From Chara braunii (Eukaryota > Streptophyta > Charophyceae > Charales > Characeae), in NCBI GenBank assembly GCA_003427395.1, contig BFEA01000348.1, positions 538,179 to 563,445 of the forward strand: a stretch of 25,267 nt of DNA. Direction: 5' to 3'. Numbering within the stretch: position 1 is the first letter of the stretch; every line of letters starts with the position of its first letter. A program made the position numbers and the translations under genes. Positions 17,999-25,267 of the stretch are shown in pieces. A model generated the notes under the pieces. It had not been told where the DNA came from and made no database searches. It saw nothing but the letters and a program-made list of their open reading frames with translations.

Positions 17999-18568
17999 TC
18001 ATGCTGGTGCCTTCCCCTGCAACTTCTTCTCATATTCTGCCATGATCCGAGGAGCTTTCTTGACAAGTTCCTCTCTTGAAATCCATCGATCTTCCTTCGG
18101 ATCAGTATGATGCCTGAAATGTACTCTGTACTCCCTTGCAGGTTTAGGAGGTCTTCCCCTGCCAGGTGGCTTAGGAACAGGCGTGTCTCCGTGATCGAGA
18201 ATGTCGCCGACGTCCACGTGGCCATCGATGGTTGGGGGCAGCATAGATCTCCGTGATGGGAATTGTGCTGTCTCAGCGAAAGGTGCAAGCTTGGAGGCGT
18301 GAAAAACAGGGTAGGTGCATAGGTGACCAGGGATACGAATGACGTACGAGGGACCATCCAAATCATTCCCCACAATGTCTAAGACTTCCCAGGAACCGAA
18401 ATACTGAGGCATTAGTTTCCTAGAGATGCCAACCTCCTGTCCCAACTCACTAGCCTTAACCCTGACACGTTCCCCTACCTGAAATGTGGACTGTCGGCGA
18501 CGTTTGTTCTCTAAAGCAATCATAGCTTCCTGAGATTTCTTGATACATTCGGCAGTCTGCTGCAACAA
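17999..18568 (-). pseudogene. pol: Element B pol: integrase C-terminus with chromodomain and AT-hook-like insert
   Basis: 189-codon segment. Residues 30-60 (FQVGERVRVKA to PQYFGSWEVL) and 72-95 (GPSYVIRIPGHLCTYPVFHA region) are typical Ty3/gypsy integrase C-terminal modules. Residues about 118-181 form a chromodomain: GDILDHG, YRVHFRHH, W162 and a closing EYEKKL helix. Between its first strand and YRVHF lies a Pro/Arg-rich insert with GRGRPPKP (136-143), the core of an AT-hook. The frame is open to TGA at 17999-18001. Upstream it is cut off from the core by TAG (18578-18580) and TGA (18617-18619). Confidence 0.9.
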
Positions 18569-18616
18569 TTTCTCATACTAGACACCAAATTCAATGGTCC
18601 CAGGAGTTGCATCAGG

Positions 18617-19115
18617 TCAGTTTTCGGGCAGGAGGAAGTCTAGAGCAGATCTAGGCTTCCATCCAAGATGCAACTGATTAGGACTGACGCCGGTGGTGCT
18701 GTGTACAACGTTGTTGTACAGGCTGGCGATGAGAGGTAATTTCTTATCCCAGTCATCCTGGCTGGGCTTGATGTAATGCATCAGCAGATGCTGCACCACT
18801 CGGTTCATCTGTTCAGCCTGCCCATTTGCTTCGGGATGATTCCCAGAAGTCATATGAAGCTGGCTGCCCATCTGTTCAACGACCTTCTTCCACATCTCAC
18901 TTGTGAAACGCACATCTCTGTCACTAACGATCGTCTTTGGAAGTCCGAAGTCACGCACCCAGTTGTCCATGAACAACTTAATGACGTGCTCAGTCCTGGC
19001 AGTCTGGCATGGCCATTAGTCTAGCATACTTAGTGAACCTATCCACTATGACGAAGATATGCCTCTTGCCATTCTTGCTGGTCACAAGAGTATCCATGAA
19101 GTCCATGGAGATACT
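18617..19115 (-). pseudogene. pol: Element B pol: integrase catalytic core
   Basis: 18976-18617 is open and carries the second catalytic Asp in VSDRD and the Glu in NGQAEQMNRV, followed by YNNVVHSTTGVSPNQLHLGW, as in Ty3/gypsy integrases. The first Asp is in SMDFMDTL, upstream of 19080. A single-base frameshift near 19005 separates the two halves, and TAG at 19116-19118 cuts the core from the zinc module. The segment ends in TGA (18617-18619) followed by in-frame PDATPG, so this stop is also secondary. Confidence 0.88.
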
Positions 19116-19460
19116 CTATCTTGGGCCAGCAGGAATGGGTAAAGGCTTAAGTAACCCAAGTGGAGCTTGAGTCCGCGGCTTGTCCCGCTGACAGACCTGA
19201 CATGTCTGTACGTACTTCTTTGCATCGTCTAGCATGTTAGGCCACCAAAATCGTTGTACTAAGTTAGCACTAGTCTTCTTATAGCCGAAATGTCCCGTTG
19301 CGTCGTGGCATTCTCCTAAAAATAAACTACGCAAATCTTCTCTAGATGGAACAACTAATCTTTTAAACCCTGCCTTCTCAAGAAAAAGCAACCCATCCAC
19401 CATCACAAACTCATCAGTGATGGCCTTGTCTTTGGCCTGAAGTTTGTTGATGATGTCCAT
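19116..19460 (-). pseudogene. pol: Element B pol: integrase HHCC zinc module
   Basis: 114-codon segment. CHDATGHFGYKKT supplies the two His (spacing x4) and TCQVCQRDK the two Cys of the N-terminal zinc-binding domain, followed by LGLLKPLPIPAGP, a hallmark stretch before the core. TAG at 19116-19118 ends it within the family sequence. The upstream junction to RNase H is frameshifted near 19495. Confidence 0.88.
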
Positions 19461-20020
19461 CGTGATGGGATCTTCCTTGTAGGCTTCCCCAAAGATCGAG
19501 TCACATCCTCAAATAAGCCAAACTCATAAATTAGTGCACGCAGATAGTCTGCCCTTCTAGACAATGCATCCGCAACCTTGTTGTATTCTCCCTTCACATA
19601 GTCTAGTTTGAAGTCATAATGATCTATGACTTCAATCCAGCGTTTGAGTGCATTGGAGAGAACTGGTTGGGTCCTGATCCACTTGAGGGTCTGCTGGTCA
19701 GTTCTCAAATAAAAGAACCTACCTAACAAATAGTGCCTCCAGTGGACAAGTGCCTTGTAGAGAGCATAAAGTTCCCTCTCGCAGGTGGACTTTGCCAACT
19801 TCTTCGATGGCATTTTTTTGCTCATGTACTCGACTGGTCTCAACTTCTTCCCTTCCTACTGAGCCAGCACTGCGCCAATGCCATATTGGCTTGCGTCACT
19901 GGTTACAACGAATGCCCTTTGCGGATCGAGTACCATGAGAACCTCATGGTGTGTAAGAGCATGCTTCAAACGCATGAAAGCTGCCTCACACTCGTCGGTC
20001 CAGTCCCATGGTGTGCCAAG
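19403..20020 (-). pseudogene. pol: Element B pol: RNase H
   Basis: Follows RT in the same frame after the TGA at 20021-20023. It shows VVTSDASQYGIGAVLAQ (first Asp), then TAG at 19856-19858, then RPVEYMSKK, ERELYAL (Glu), LRTDQQTL (Asp) and KVADALSRR (last Asp). All four acidic positions are therefore present, but the reading is interrupted. After about 19495 the sequence leaves the family frame. RNase H removes the RNA strand during reverse transcription. Confidence 0.88.
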
Positions 20021-20944
20021 TCAAGTTAAATCAGTCAAGGGAGATGCGATCGTACTATAATTTTTTACGAAGTTGCGGTGATAACCACACATCCCCAAGA
20101 ATGATCTGACCTCAGTCACAGACTGGGGTCGTGGCCAGTTACATATGCTAGCCACCTTACCATATTCGGGCCTAATACCATCCACGGATACTTCATGACC
20201 CAAGTACAAGATTCGAGTGCAACCGAACTCGCATTTTTCAGCGTTTATCTTATACTTGTGTTGTCGAAGGAGTGAGAGTACCTTGTCTACATGCTGAGAT
20301 TCGATAGTTCTACTAAAAATAAGTATGTCGTCGAGGTACACGACAACGAACTTATCTAGGTAGTCATGAAATATCCTACTCATGGCGTGCTGGAATGTAC
20401 CCGGCGCATTGCAAAGGCCAAAGGGCATCACCACACACTCGTACAGACCGTACCTGGTCTGAAATGCGGTTTTGTGTTGGTCCTCTGGTCTTATGGCAAT
20501 CTGATGGTAGCCGGATATTATCTTTGTGTAGTACTTACACCCCTGCACCCTATCCAATAGGTCGTTGATGTGTGGTAGAGGCTCTGCGTTCTTAGCGGTG
20601 ATGGCATTGAGGCCTCTATAATCAATGCACATCCTTAGTGTTCCCCCTTTCTTTGGAACAAATAGAACTGGTGAGCCAAAGGGGGAAGTGCTAGGCCGAA
20701 TCCAACCCTTCTCTGTGAGCTCTTTCAGTTGCCGATGAAGCTCTTCCAACTCGGCAGGAGCCATCCTATAAATTCTCCCTTTTGGTGTCTTGCTACCCAG
20801 GATGATCTCTATGGCGTGGAAAACCTCCCTGTCAACGACCCCTGCGGGCTCCTCAAACAGATCAGGGAACTTAGCGACGATGGTCTCTATCTCTGGGGGT
20901 GTTTTAACGACCTCCCTTTTTCCAGAGACATAGACTAGATACAT
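20021..20944 (-). pseudogene. pol: Element B pol: reverse transcriptase lacking the motif-A aspartate
   Basis: 307-codon segment with FVPKKGGTLRMCIDYRGLN (95-113), FGL (175-177), YLDD (203-206), YLGHEVSVDGI and SFLGMCGYHRNF. At 141-148 it reads KIISGYHQ where the family, including element A in this window, has KIDLKSGYHQ. Two residues including the catalytic Asp are missing in frame, near 20517-20524. Without that Asp the polymerase cannot coordinate its metal ions. TGA at 20021-20023 follows SPLTDLT and lies inside family sequence, so it is a nonsense mutation. Confidence 0.92.
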
Positions 20945-21420
20945 ACCCTCCTCTTGGTTCTATTTATAGTAGTTATAAAATGCTGATGCTCATAAGCATC
21001 CATAGTTGTCTATTAACCTACTAGCCTTATGTTTTGCCAGTCTAACGGTCCTCCCACTAGGCAACTCATGCTTTAGCACTTTCTTGTCCCAATCAAACTG
21101 AGGCTTGGCAACCTCGAGGTAGTACATGCCCAACAACATGTCGAAAGGCAAATCGTCGCTCACCAGGAAAAATATCTTATGATTTAATTCTCCTCCTAGG
21201 TAGGAGAAAGTGCAGACTACATCTTTAACGTAGTCCTCCACCATCATGCCCTCTTTGTTGGCCAAAGTAGATGCTACCGGTCTACTAAGGCGCTGCACCT
21301 GGTCCTTTACGCACAGTCTCTCAACGCAGTCGCGACTTATGAAGTTTCACATGGAGCCAATGTCTACGAAGGCGCCGCACTTGCGAGCACCCACACCAAC
21401 TTCCACAACGAAGTGCTCCC
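20945..21420 (-). pseudogene. pol: Element B pol: aspartic protease region
   Basis: The active-site loop reads FVDIGSM, with Asp codon at 21362-21364. It is followed by TGA (21347-21349) and then NFISRD in the same frame. The frame continues over 21298-20990 with VEDYVKDVVCTFSYLG and LPFDMLLGMYYLEVAKPQFDW, which fits the retropepsin C-terminal half (DMLLGMYYL corresponds to the DVILGMDWL-type block). Further in-frame stops lie between 20990 and 20945, before the RT segment. The Gly after the Asp is displaced by Ile (DIGS), which may itself be a mutation. Confidence 0.8.
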
Positions 21421-21744
21421 CTCTAGGACCTCTACTTAGTGCCACCCAGAACTCACAAGGGTCCCTTGCCGAGCACTCACCTTGAAGGTTTTCTAAGGCC
21501 TCAGACACATCCAACGTACAGAGCATAGTTGGGTCCGGATGCGTCTGCGGGGTGACTAAGGAGTCAATAGCTTCGACGAACTCTTGAAACGGGGAGGGTA
21601 CATCACCCGCTTCAACGAGAGTAAAAGCAACTACAACTTCTACCGGCCCTAAGTGTTTCCCGAGCTGGAGCTCGTAGAGGCCCCAAACTGAGAAGAAGGG
21701 AACCCGCCCTTAGGAGGTATCTTCTGCAGGACCTTCGAGTTCTT
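21421..21744 (-). pseudogene. Element B Gag-Pol linker
   Basis: Between the zinc knuckle and the protease the minus strand has stretches open in one frame, for example FQEFVEAIDSLVTPQTHPDP and SEALENLQGE. They match no domain I recognise but fit the acidic spacer often found before Ty3/gypsy proteases. Confidence 0.5.
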
Positions 21745-21786
21745 GCACTTAAACTGTGTATGGTCGTACTCGCCGCAATTTATGCA
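21745..21786 (-). pseudogene. gag: Element B Gag zinc knuckle
   Basis: The minus strand encodes CINCGEYDHTQFKC, a perfect C-x2-C-x4-H-x4-C nucleocapsid knuckle that binds element RNA. It is one frame away from the upstream Gag segment, which runs into TAA at this point, so a one-base shift lies at 21780-21790. Confidence 0.9.
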
Positions 21787-22118
21787 AGCACCACGCGACC
21801 AGCCCTTACCCAATCAGCTATTTTGTTTGGGTTGGCGGCTTGCCCCTGACTCCTCTGTTGACCGCCCTTGCCACGGCCAACTGCCTTAGTCTTTCCCGCA
21901 GCGGCGAGGTTCGTACCCTCAGCACTCTCCTCGCCGTCTAGCTCTGACCCTTCCACGAGCTCAGAGACGTCATCGATCTCAGTTTGATTCCCGTCGGCCC
22001 TTAGTCTTCTCTCTTCTCCCGGTTGTAGTGCTTGGAACACTCTAGGGATTTTAAGCGATGATAGCCTTGTTAACCTCCTAGTGTCAGCTACACCTTCATC
22101 CCCGACTGATCCACTCAT
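21780..22118 (-). pseudogene. gag: Element B Gag remnant without recognisable capsid
   Basis: 112-codon segment starting MSGSVGDEGV, acidic in the middle (DDVSELVEGSELDGEESAEG) and basic, Gly/Gln-rich near its end (GRGKGGQQRSQGQ). That is the usual composition just before a nucleocapsid knuckle. No capsid-like domain such as the one in element A is present here, and none was seen between 22119 and the PBS. Gag was therefore probably shortened by deletion, or the Met used here is internal and the upstream part is lost. Confidence 0.6.
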
Positions 22119-22188
22119 TGATTAGGCAGACGTTGTCTGCACTAGAGTCCTCTATGGGACCTACCGTAGCATGCGTCTGACTGGTGCT

Positions 22189-22208
22189 AAAAATAAATAA
22201 ATAAATAA
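22189..22208. repeat. (AAAT)n microsatellite
   Basis: About four to five AAAT units, 70 bases upstream of the Gag remnant start. This parallels 13647-13679 in element A. Confidence 0.85.
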
Positions 22209-22282
22209 TCACCCAATAAGTCACCTCCGACTACTATTCAAGCGGTATCAACAACACCTATACAGACTATACACGTAGTCTA

Positions 22283-22404
22283 CTTCTATCCTGATTAGTT
22301 CCGAACAAAAGCTTTGAGAAGAACTGACTATGGTAGATCACAATCCTACTCTAGGCTGTCTGTTAGGTGTCGGCAGTCTGTCAACCAACTAATCAGGATA
22401 GAAG
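22283..22404. mobile_element. Small TA-flanked inverted-repeat element 1 (MITE-like)
   Basis: 122 bp with perfect 18-bp terminal inverted repeats, CTTCTATCCTGATTAGTT (22283-22300) and its complement (22387-22404), flanked by TA at 22281-22282 and 22405-22406. TA duplication is typical of Tc1/mariner-related non-autonomous elements. The interior has no coding capacity. Confidence 0.85.
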
Positions 22405-22406
22405 TA

Positions 22407-22582
22407 CTTCTTAGGCACAGGGGTGGGTCGTGGTTGCACATGTATGCACAATGGTCAAATTAGTGATGGTTAGTTGAGTTCACAATTGGAATCCCCTTCC
22501 CCTGTATCCAACGTACATGTGAGCATCATCAAGCTGCGGTGTCTAAGGTGTGCAACCACGACCCACCCCTGTGCCTAAGAAG
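22407..22582. mobile_element. Small TA-flanked inverted-repeat element 2 (MITE-like)
   Basis: 176 bp with perfect 34-bp terminal inverted repeats (22407-22440 and 22549-22582) beginning CTTCTTAGGCACAGGGG, flanked by TA at 22405-22406 and 22583-22584. It shares the middle TA with element 1. The perfect arms suggest a younger insertion than the decayed host element. Confidence 0.88.
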
Positions 22583-23403
22583 TATGCTTATGACCAGTCC
22601 TGCCCTTTATTTACCCTCGCGTGGAACGAGCCTTACGTCTGACTGATCGGACTGATCAAGAGGCAATTTAAGGACAGCCCCCGAGAGTCCTCAAGAATTC
22701 TTTAACGTCGCAATTAGGACGACGATCACAACCAGTGGACAGTTCAGACCCCAACCATAAATGTTTATAGACAGTCTGGGAGTGTCTACGTAGGACTGGT
22801 CAGTCCGCACACCCCTTCTATCAGCACAGCAAAGTGCTTTAATGGACAAAGCAACATGGCCTGCGTGTACTAATACCCATGGGTTGGCATGGTTACCGTG
22901 ACCCGTGCTTCGACCAGCGCCCTTCAGAGGCACCGCCCTCTCCTACCAGATGCACCACCGGGAAGAATGTCGTCTCTCAAGATAGAGCCCACACGACTCC
23001 TTTCAAAAGAGAGGACACTCAAGTTGGACTCACTTCCTCACGGCAAGAAGAGATTGAGAGGGTAGATAAGGAATGGGAACAACGTACCTGAAAATAGCTG
23101 CCCCCAACCACAAATTTCTCACCAATTGGGCCGACGTGCATTTCGATGACCGGTCAATAGCCTCAGTAGCACTCACAACGCAATGCAGTGCCACCTCAGC
23201 CAAAATGCCATGTCGGCATACTCTCATCATCATGCATTCATTCGTTGTCGCCACAGCTCCCACGCTGTCGCCACAGCCTTCCAGCGGCCGGCCCCTCTAC
23301 CTGGGCCCCGCTACTCAAAACCAGCGCCAAAGTGCACATGAAGCATCATCAGCGCACCAAGTAACAATGTCATCGGTGATAGGTAAACGGCGATCACAAA
23401 CCA

Positions 23404-23415
23404 GCCCTGATACCA
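23404..23415 (-). promoter_or_regulatory. Primer-binding site of element B
   Basis: The minus strand reads TGGTATCAGGGC three bases after the LTR end. It has one difference from TGGTATCAGAGC, the plant initiator-Met tRNA complement. Confidence 0.88.
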
Positions 23416-23535
23416 AATTGCAAGGAAGATGAGTGTGAACAATATACAGAAAACCAATGTTGCGAAATCACAAAGATGTCGAGGTAGTCGTATCCAAGCA
23501 GAGAGTACACAATGCACCGAGAAACCATTCATATA

Positions 23536-23539
23536 GAGC
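23536..23539. other. Empty site equivalent to the insertion point of element A
   Basis: The LTR reads CATATAGAGCAAAACAATG here. The other LTR reads CATATAGAGC, then A, then GAGCAATACAATG. Confidence 0.9.
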
Positions 23540-24426
23540 AAAACAATGAAGTAATGAGCCAATTTTCAAGCCCGTAGGCCACACCAACACAGAATCCAAA
23601 GTCGCTCCTCTCTGTCTGGCGCCCAGCGCCCAACCTACTCTGCCCGACTATCCTACCTACAGCTGGTTCACGCAACAGGCTCACTTCGACTCTCGATGAC
23701 CAATGTACATGACTGTCAACTCCATAGCCGACCTCTCTTCATGCACCAGGTACAGATCTCATCACCCTCAATCAGACCTTGATAACCCCACTCTGCACCT
23801 CCTTCCCTGAAGACCACCAGACCACCCGCTATACTCCCTGGCGCCCAGCAGCCCGGCTATGGTCGCCTGCGCCCCGCTGCCCTGCAACGCCCTTCCTTCA
23901 CCACCTCGCGCCCCGTCAGCGCCTTTGGCAGCAGCGCAACATCAAGCGAGAGCGCAGCAGCACTTCTGCATTGCCAGCACTGGCCAGAATGCCTGGCCTG
24001 GGCTGCCTTCCTCCTTTTGTGGAAGTGGCAGCCTCCTGGATGCTGCGTGTGTCCTGGCTGGAAGCTTCCAGTAGCTTCCGGTTGGGCCTCAAACCCTGCG
24101 CCCAGGCCCAAGACTACAGTTGAGGGCCTGGGCCCCTTTACAGTTGGGCACGGCCTGAGTCTCGGGACTTGGGCTGTTTGCTGCATCTGTGCAGGGCCCC
24201 CAGGCAGGTGCGTCGGCAGTACTGTTTTTGCCAAGGCCGATAGCCTGCTTCCCAATGTATTGGCCCTGCTTTGTGTGTATGTGCCCAGGTGCAACTGTCA
24301 AGGCCTGGGCTAACTGTATGATGCAGCTTTATGAGGCTCACGCGTCTACCCAACCAACTGTCGTGCTGCGAGAGCCTGAATACCCAGACATGGAAATGTC
24401 GAATTTTGCCTTTGATGAATTTTCAG

Positions 24427-24450
24427 GCCCGCCTTCACTTAAAGGCGGGC
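24427..24450. repeat. 9-bp hairpin in the B 5' LTR
   Basis: Arms GCCCGCCTT and AAGGCGGGC surround CACTTA. The equivalent in the other LTR (about 17868-17890) has lost perfect pairing. Confidence 0.75.
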
Positions 24451-24523
24451 ACTTGGCTTGCTGGGGGCCTTAGCCCAGATCATGTGATGTCTGATAGGGC
24501 CCCTTGAGGGCTCGTCCCTCACA

Positions 24524-24527
24524 CATA
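24524..24527. repeat. Target-site duplication of element B, right copy (CATA)
   Basis: CATA follows the ...CTCACA end of the LTR and matches 33-36. Confidence 0.75.
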
Positions 24528-25267
24528 AGTGGGGGGGGGGGGGGGGGGGGGGGGGGGTGATAATATCACCTGTCGACGTCCCTTTTTGACCTAGGGTTTC
24601 CCCCTGCTCGCTCCCTATTGCCTGTCCCGATTGTCATATTCTGCGGCTGCCACTGGGTGGGGGGCACGATGGACAAAAACGAGAGGAAGGTCTGTCGTTT
24701 GGGTGGTGGATAGGGGGAGGAGATAGGATAATCAATAAGGGATGGGCAGAACTCTGGCTGGTGGAATGGCAGGGGGAAGAGTATGCATGGCAGATGTGTG
24801 ATGATAATAATAATAAAAATAATGATATATGTCGCAGATGTTGCTAACCTCTGCCAGAAATTTGACAAAAACAATCTCGTGTGAATGATCTTCGCCGGGT
24901 GAATAGCTTTGGACAAGGGAGGGTAGGCAGGCGACCTCCGCTGGCGGAAAATGAGAATCATGCAGCTGGGCAGCGGCCTTATGCACGGAGGGGGCCTAGG
25001 GTTTGCTTTGAACGGTTATGACTGTGAAGGATTAGGGTAGATTGGAGGACAGTTTGTCACCCTCCCCATGGCTAGATCTTCATATATGCTGTGACCTGGC
25101 TGATAATTGGGAGGGCAGTCAATCCCCACGTGAGAGGGCAATCAATGCTGTTCCGCCAGGTGTATTGTCTCCGATCTTGTCAGTGGGACGCTGGACCTGG
25201 TTTCCAGCAGGTGATGCTCCCCACCAATAGATTGGAGCCATCTATAAACTGGGGCTTGCTATTGGAG
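24528..25267. other. Right flank of element B
   Basis: Opens with 27 G (24531-24557) overlapping the palindrome GGTGATA-A-TATCACC (24556-24570), then unique-looking DNA with a TAA/AAT-rich tract near 24800-24820. Short open frames on both strands carry no recognisable domain. No gene can be supported. Confidence 0.6.
24531..24557. repeat. 27-bp poly-G run
   Basis: An uninterrupted homopolymer of G. It could be genuine and G-quadruplex-prone, or in part a sequencing artefact. The window also starts in poly-G at 1-10. Confidence 0.9.

Larger units (their letters stand above)
22119..23403 (-). other. Leader of element B with two small insertions
   Basis: No gene can be supported. It contains an AAAT microsatellite (22189-22208), two TA-flanked inverted-repeat elements (22283-22404, 22407-22582), and 22585-23403, where I see nothing beyond short unrelated open frames. 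Confidence 0.7.
37..24523 (-). mobile_element. Element B: outer Ty3/gypsy LTR retrotransposon (chromovirus type), decayed
   Basis: Minus-strand element bounded by LTR ends TGTGAGG... (24523) and ...TTGCA (37 and 23419), with target duplication CATA. Order on the minus strand: 5' LTR 24523-23419, PBS 23415-23404, leader, Gag remnant with zinc knuckle, protease, RT, RNase H, integrase with chromodomain, PPT 17979-17961, 3' LTR 17960-37. The internal part is about 5.5 kb and the LTR about 1.1 kb, so the original element was roughly 7.7 kb. The rest of the span is later insertions (A, C, D) in its 3' LTR. Coding regions carry several stops and frameshifts and the RT lacks a catalytic Asp, so it is not autonomous. 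Confidence 0.9.
23419..24523 (-). repeat. 5' LTR of element B, uninterrupted
   Basis: 1105-bp LTR from TGTGAGGGACGAGCCC (24523) to ...CTTGCA (23419) on the minus strand. It preserves the site that element A hit in the other LTR (23536-23539) and the 53 bases lost to insert C (23459-23511). A perfect hairpin, GCCCGCCTT-CACTTA-AAGGCGGGC, lies at 24427-24450. Open frames in it are non-coding. Confidence 0.93.

Overview
This is repeat-derived nuclear eukaryotic DNA with no recognisable host gene. Two Ty3/gypsy-type LTR retrotransposons with chromodomain-like integrase ends (chromoviruses) lie on the minus strand. Both have primer-binding sites resembling the 3' end of initiator-Met tRNA, as is usual in plant Ty3/gypsy elements. 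Together with the noncoding bulk and short N gaps, this suggests a plant or streptophyte-alga draft assembly; the lineage is inferred and not proven.

The window is a set of nested insertions that can be read to the base. The outermost element, B, spans 37-24523 with a 4-bp target duplication CATA. Its 5' LTR (23419-24523) is whole. Its 3' LTR survives as three pieces: 37-76, 1391-1418 and 16979-17960. Element A (1419-16974, target duplication GAGC) sits inside that LTR, and the whole LTR of B still shows the empty site at 23536-23539. A noncoding insert C (77-1390) replaces about 53 bp of the same LTR. Element D (2524-7729, 5.2 kb, TG...CA ends, target duplication GCGG) sits inside the 3' LTR of A. 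Two small TA-flanked inverted-repeat elements (22283-22404 and 22407-22582) sit in the leader of B. The order of events is therefore B, then A and C, then D.

Reading A on the minus strand gives: 5' LTR 15594-16974, PBS 15580-15591, a structured 2-kb leader, gag (13533-12101), then pol (protease, RT, RNase H, integrase, chromodomain-like end; 11932-7952), PPT 7911-7923 and the split 3' LTR. Reading B gives: 5' LTR, PBS 23404-23415, a leader with the two small elements, a short Gag remnant with a good CCHC zinc knuckle, pol (about 21420-17999), PPT and 3' LTR. Both are pseudogenes with several stops and frameshifts. The RT of B has also lost its motif-A catalytic aspartate.

The most unusual region is D. 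It has no convincing gene, but at 2988-3923 it carries an array of about 13 stem-loops. Their loop is nearly constant (core AAACTTAT) while the stems change in sequence and stay base-paired. C carries similar two-tier hairpins and a tandem repeat shared with D in inverted orientation. The leader of A has two adjacent stem-loops next to the PBS that also differ by a compensatory base pair.

Flanks: 1-32 and 24528-25267 lie outside B and contain poly-G tracts but no gene I can support.
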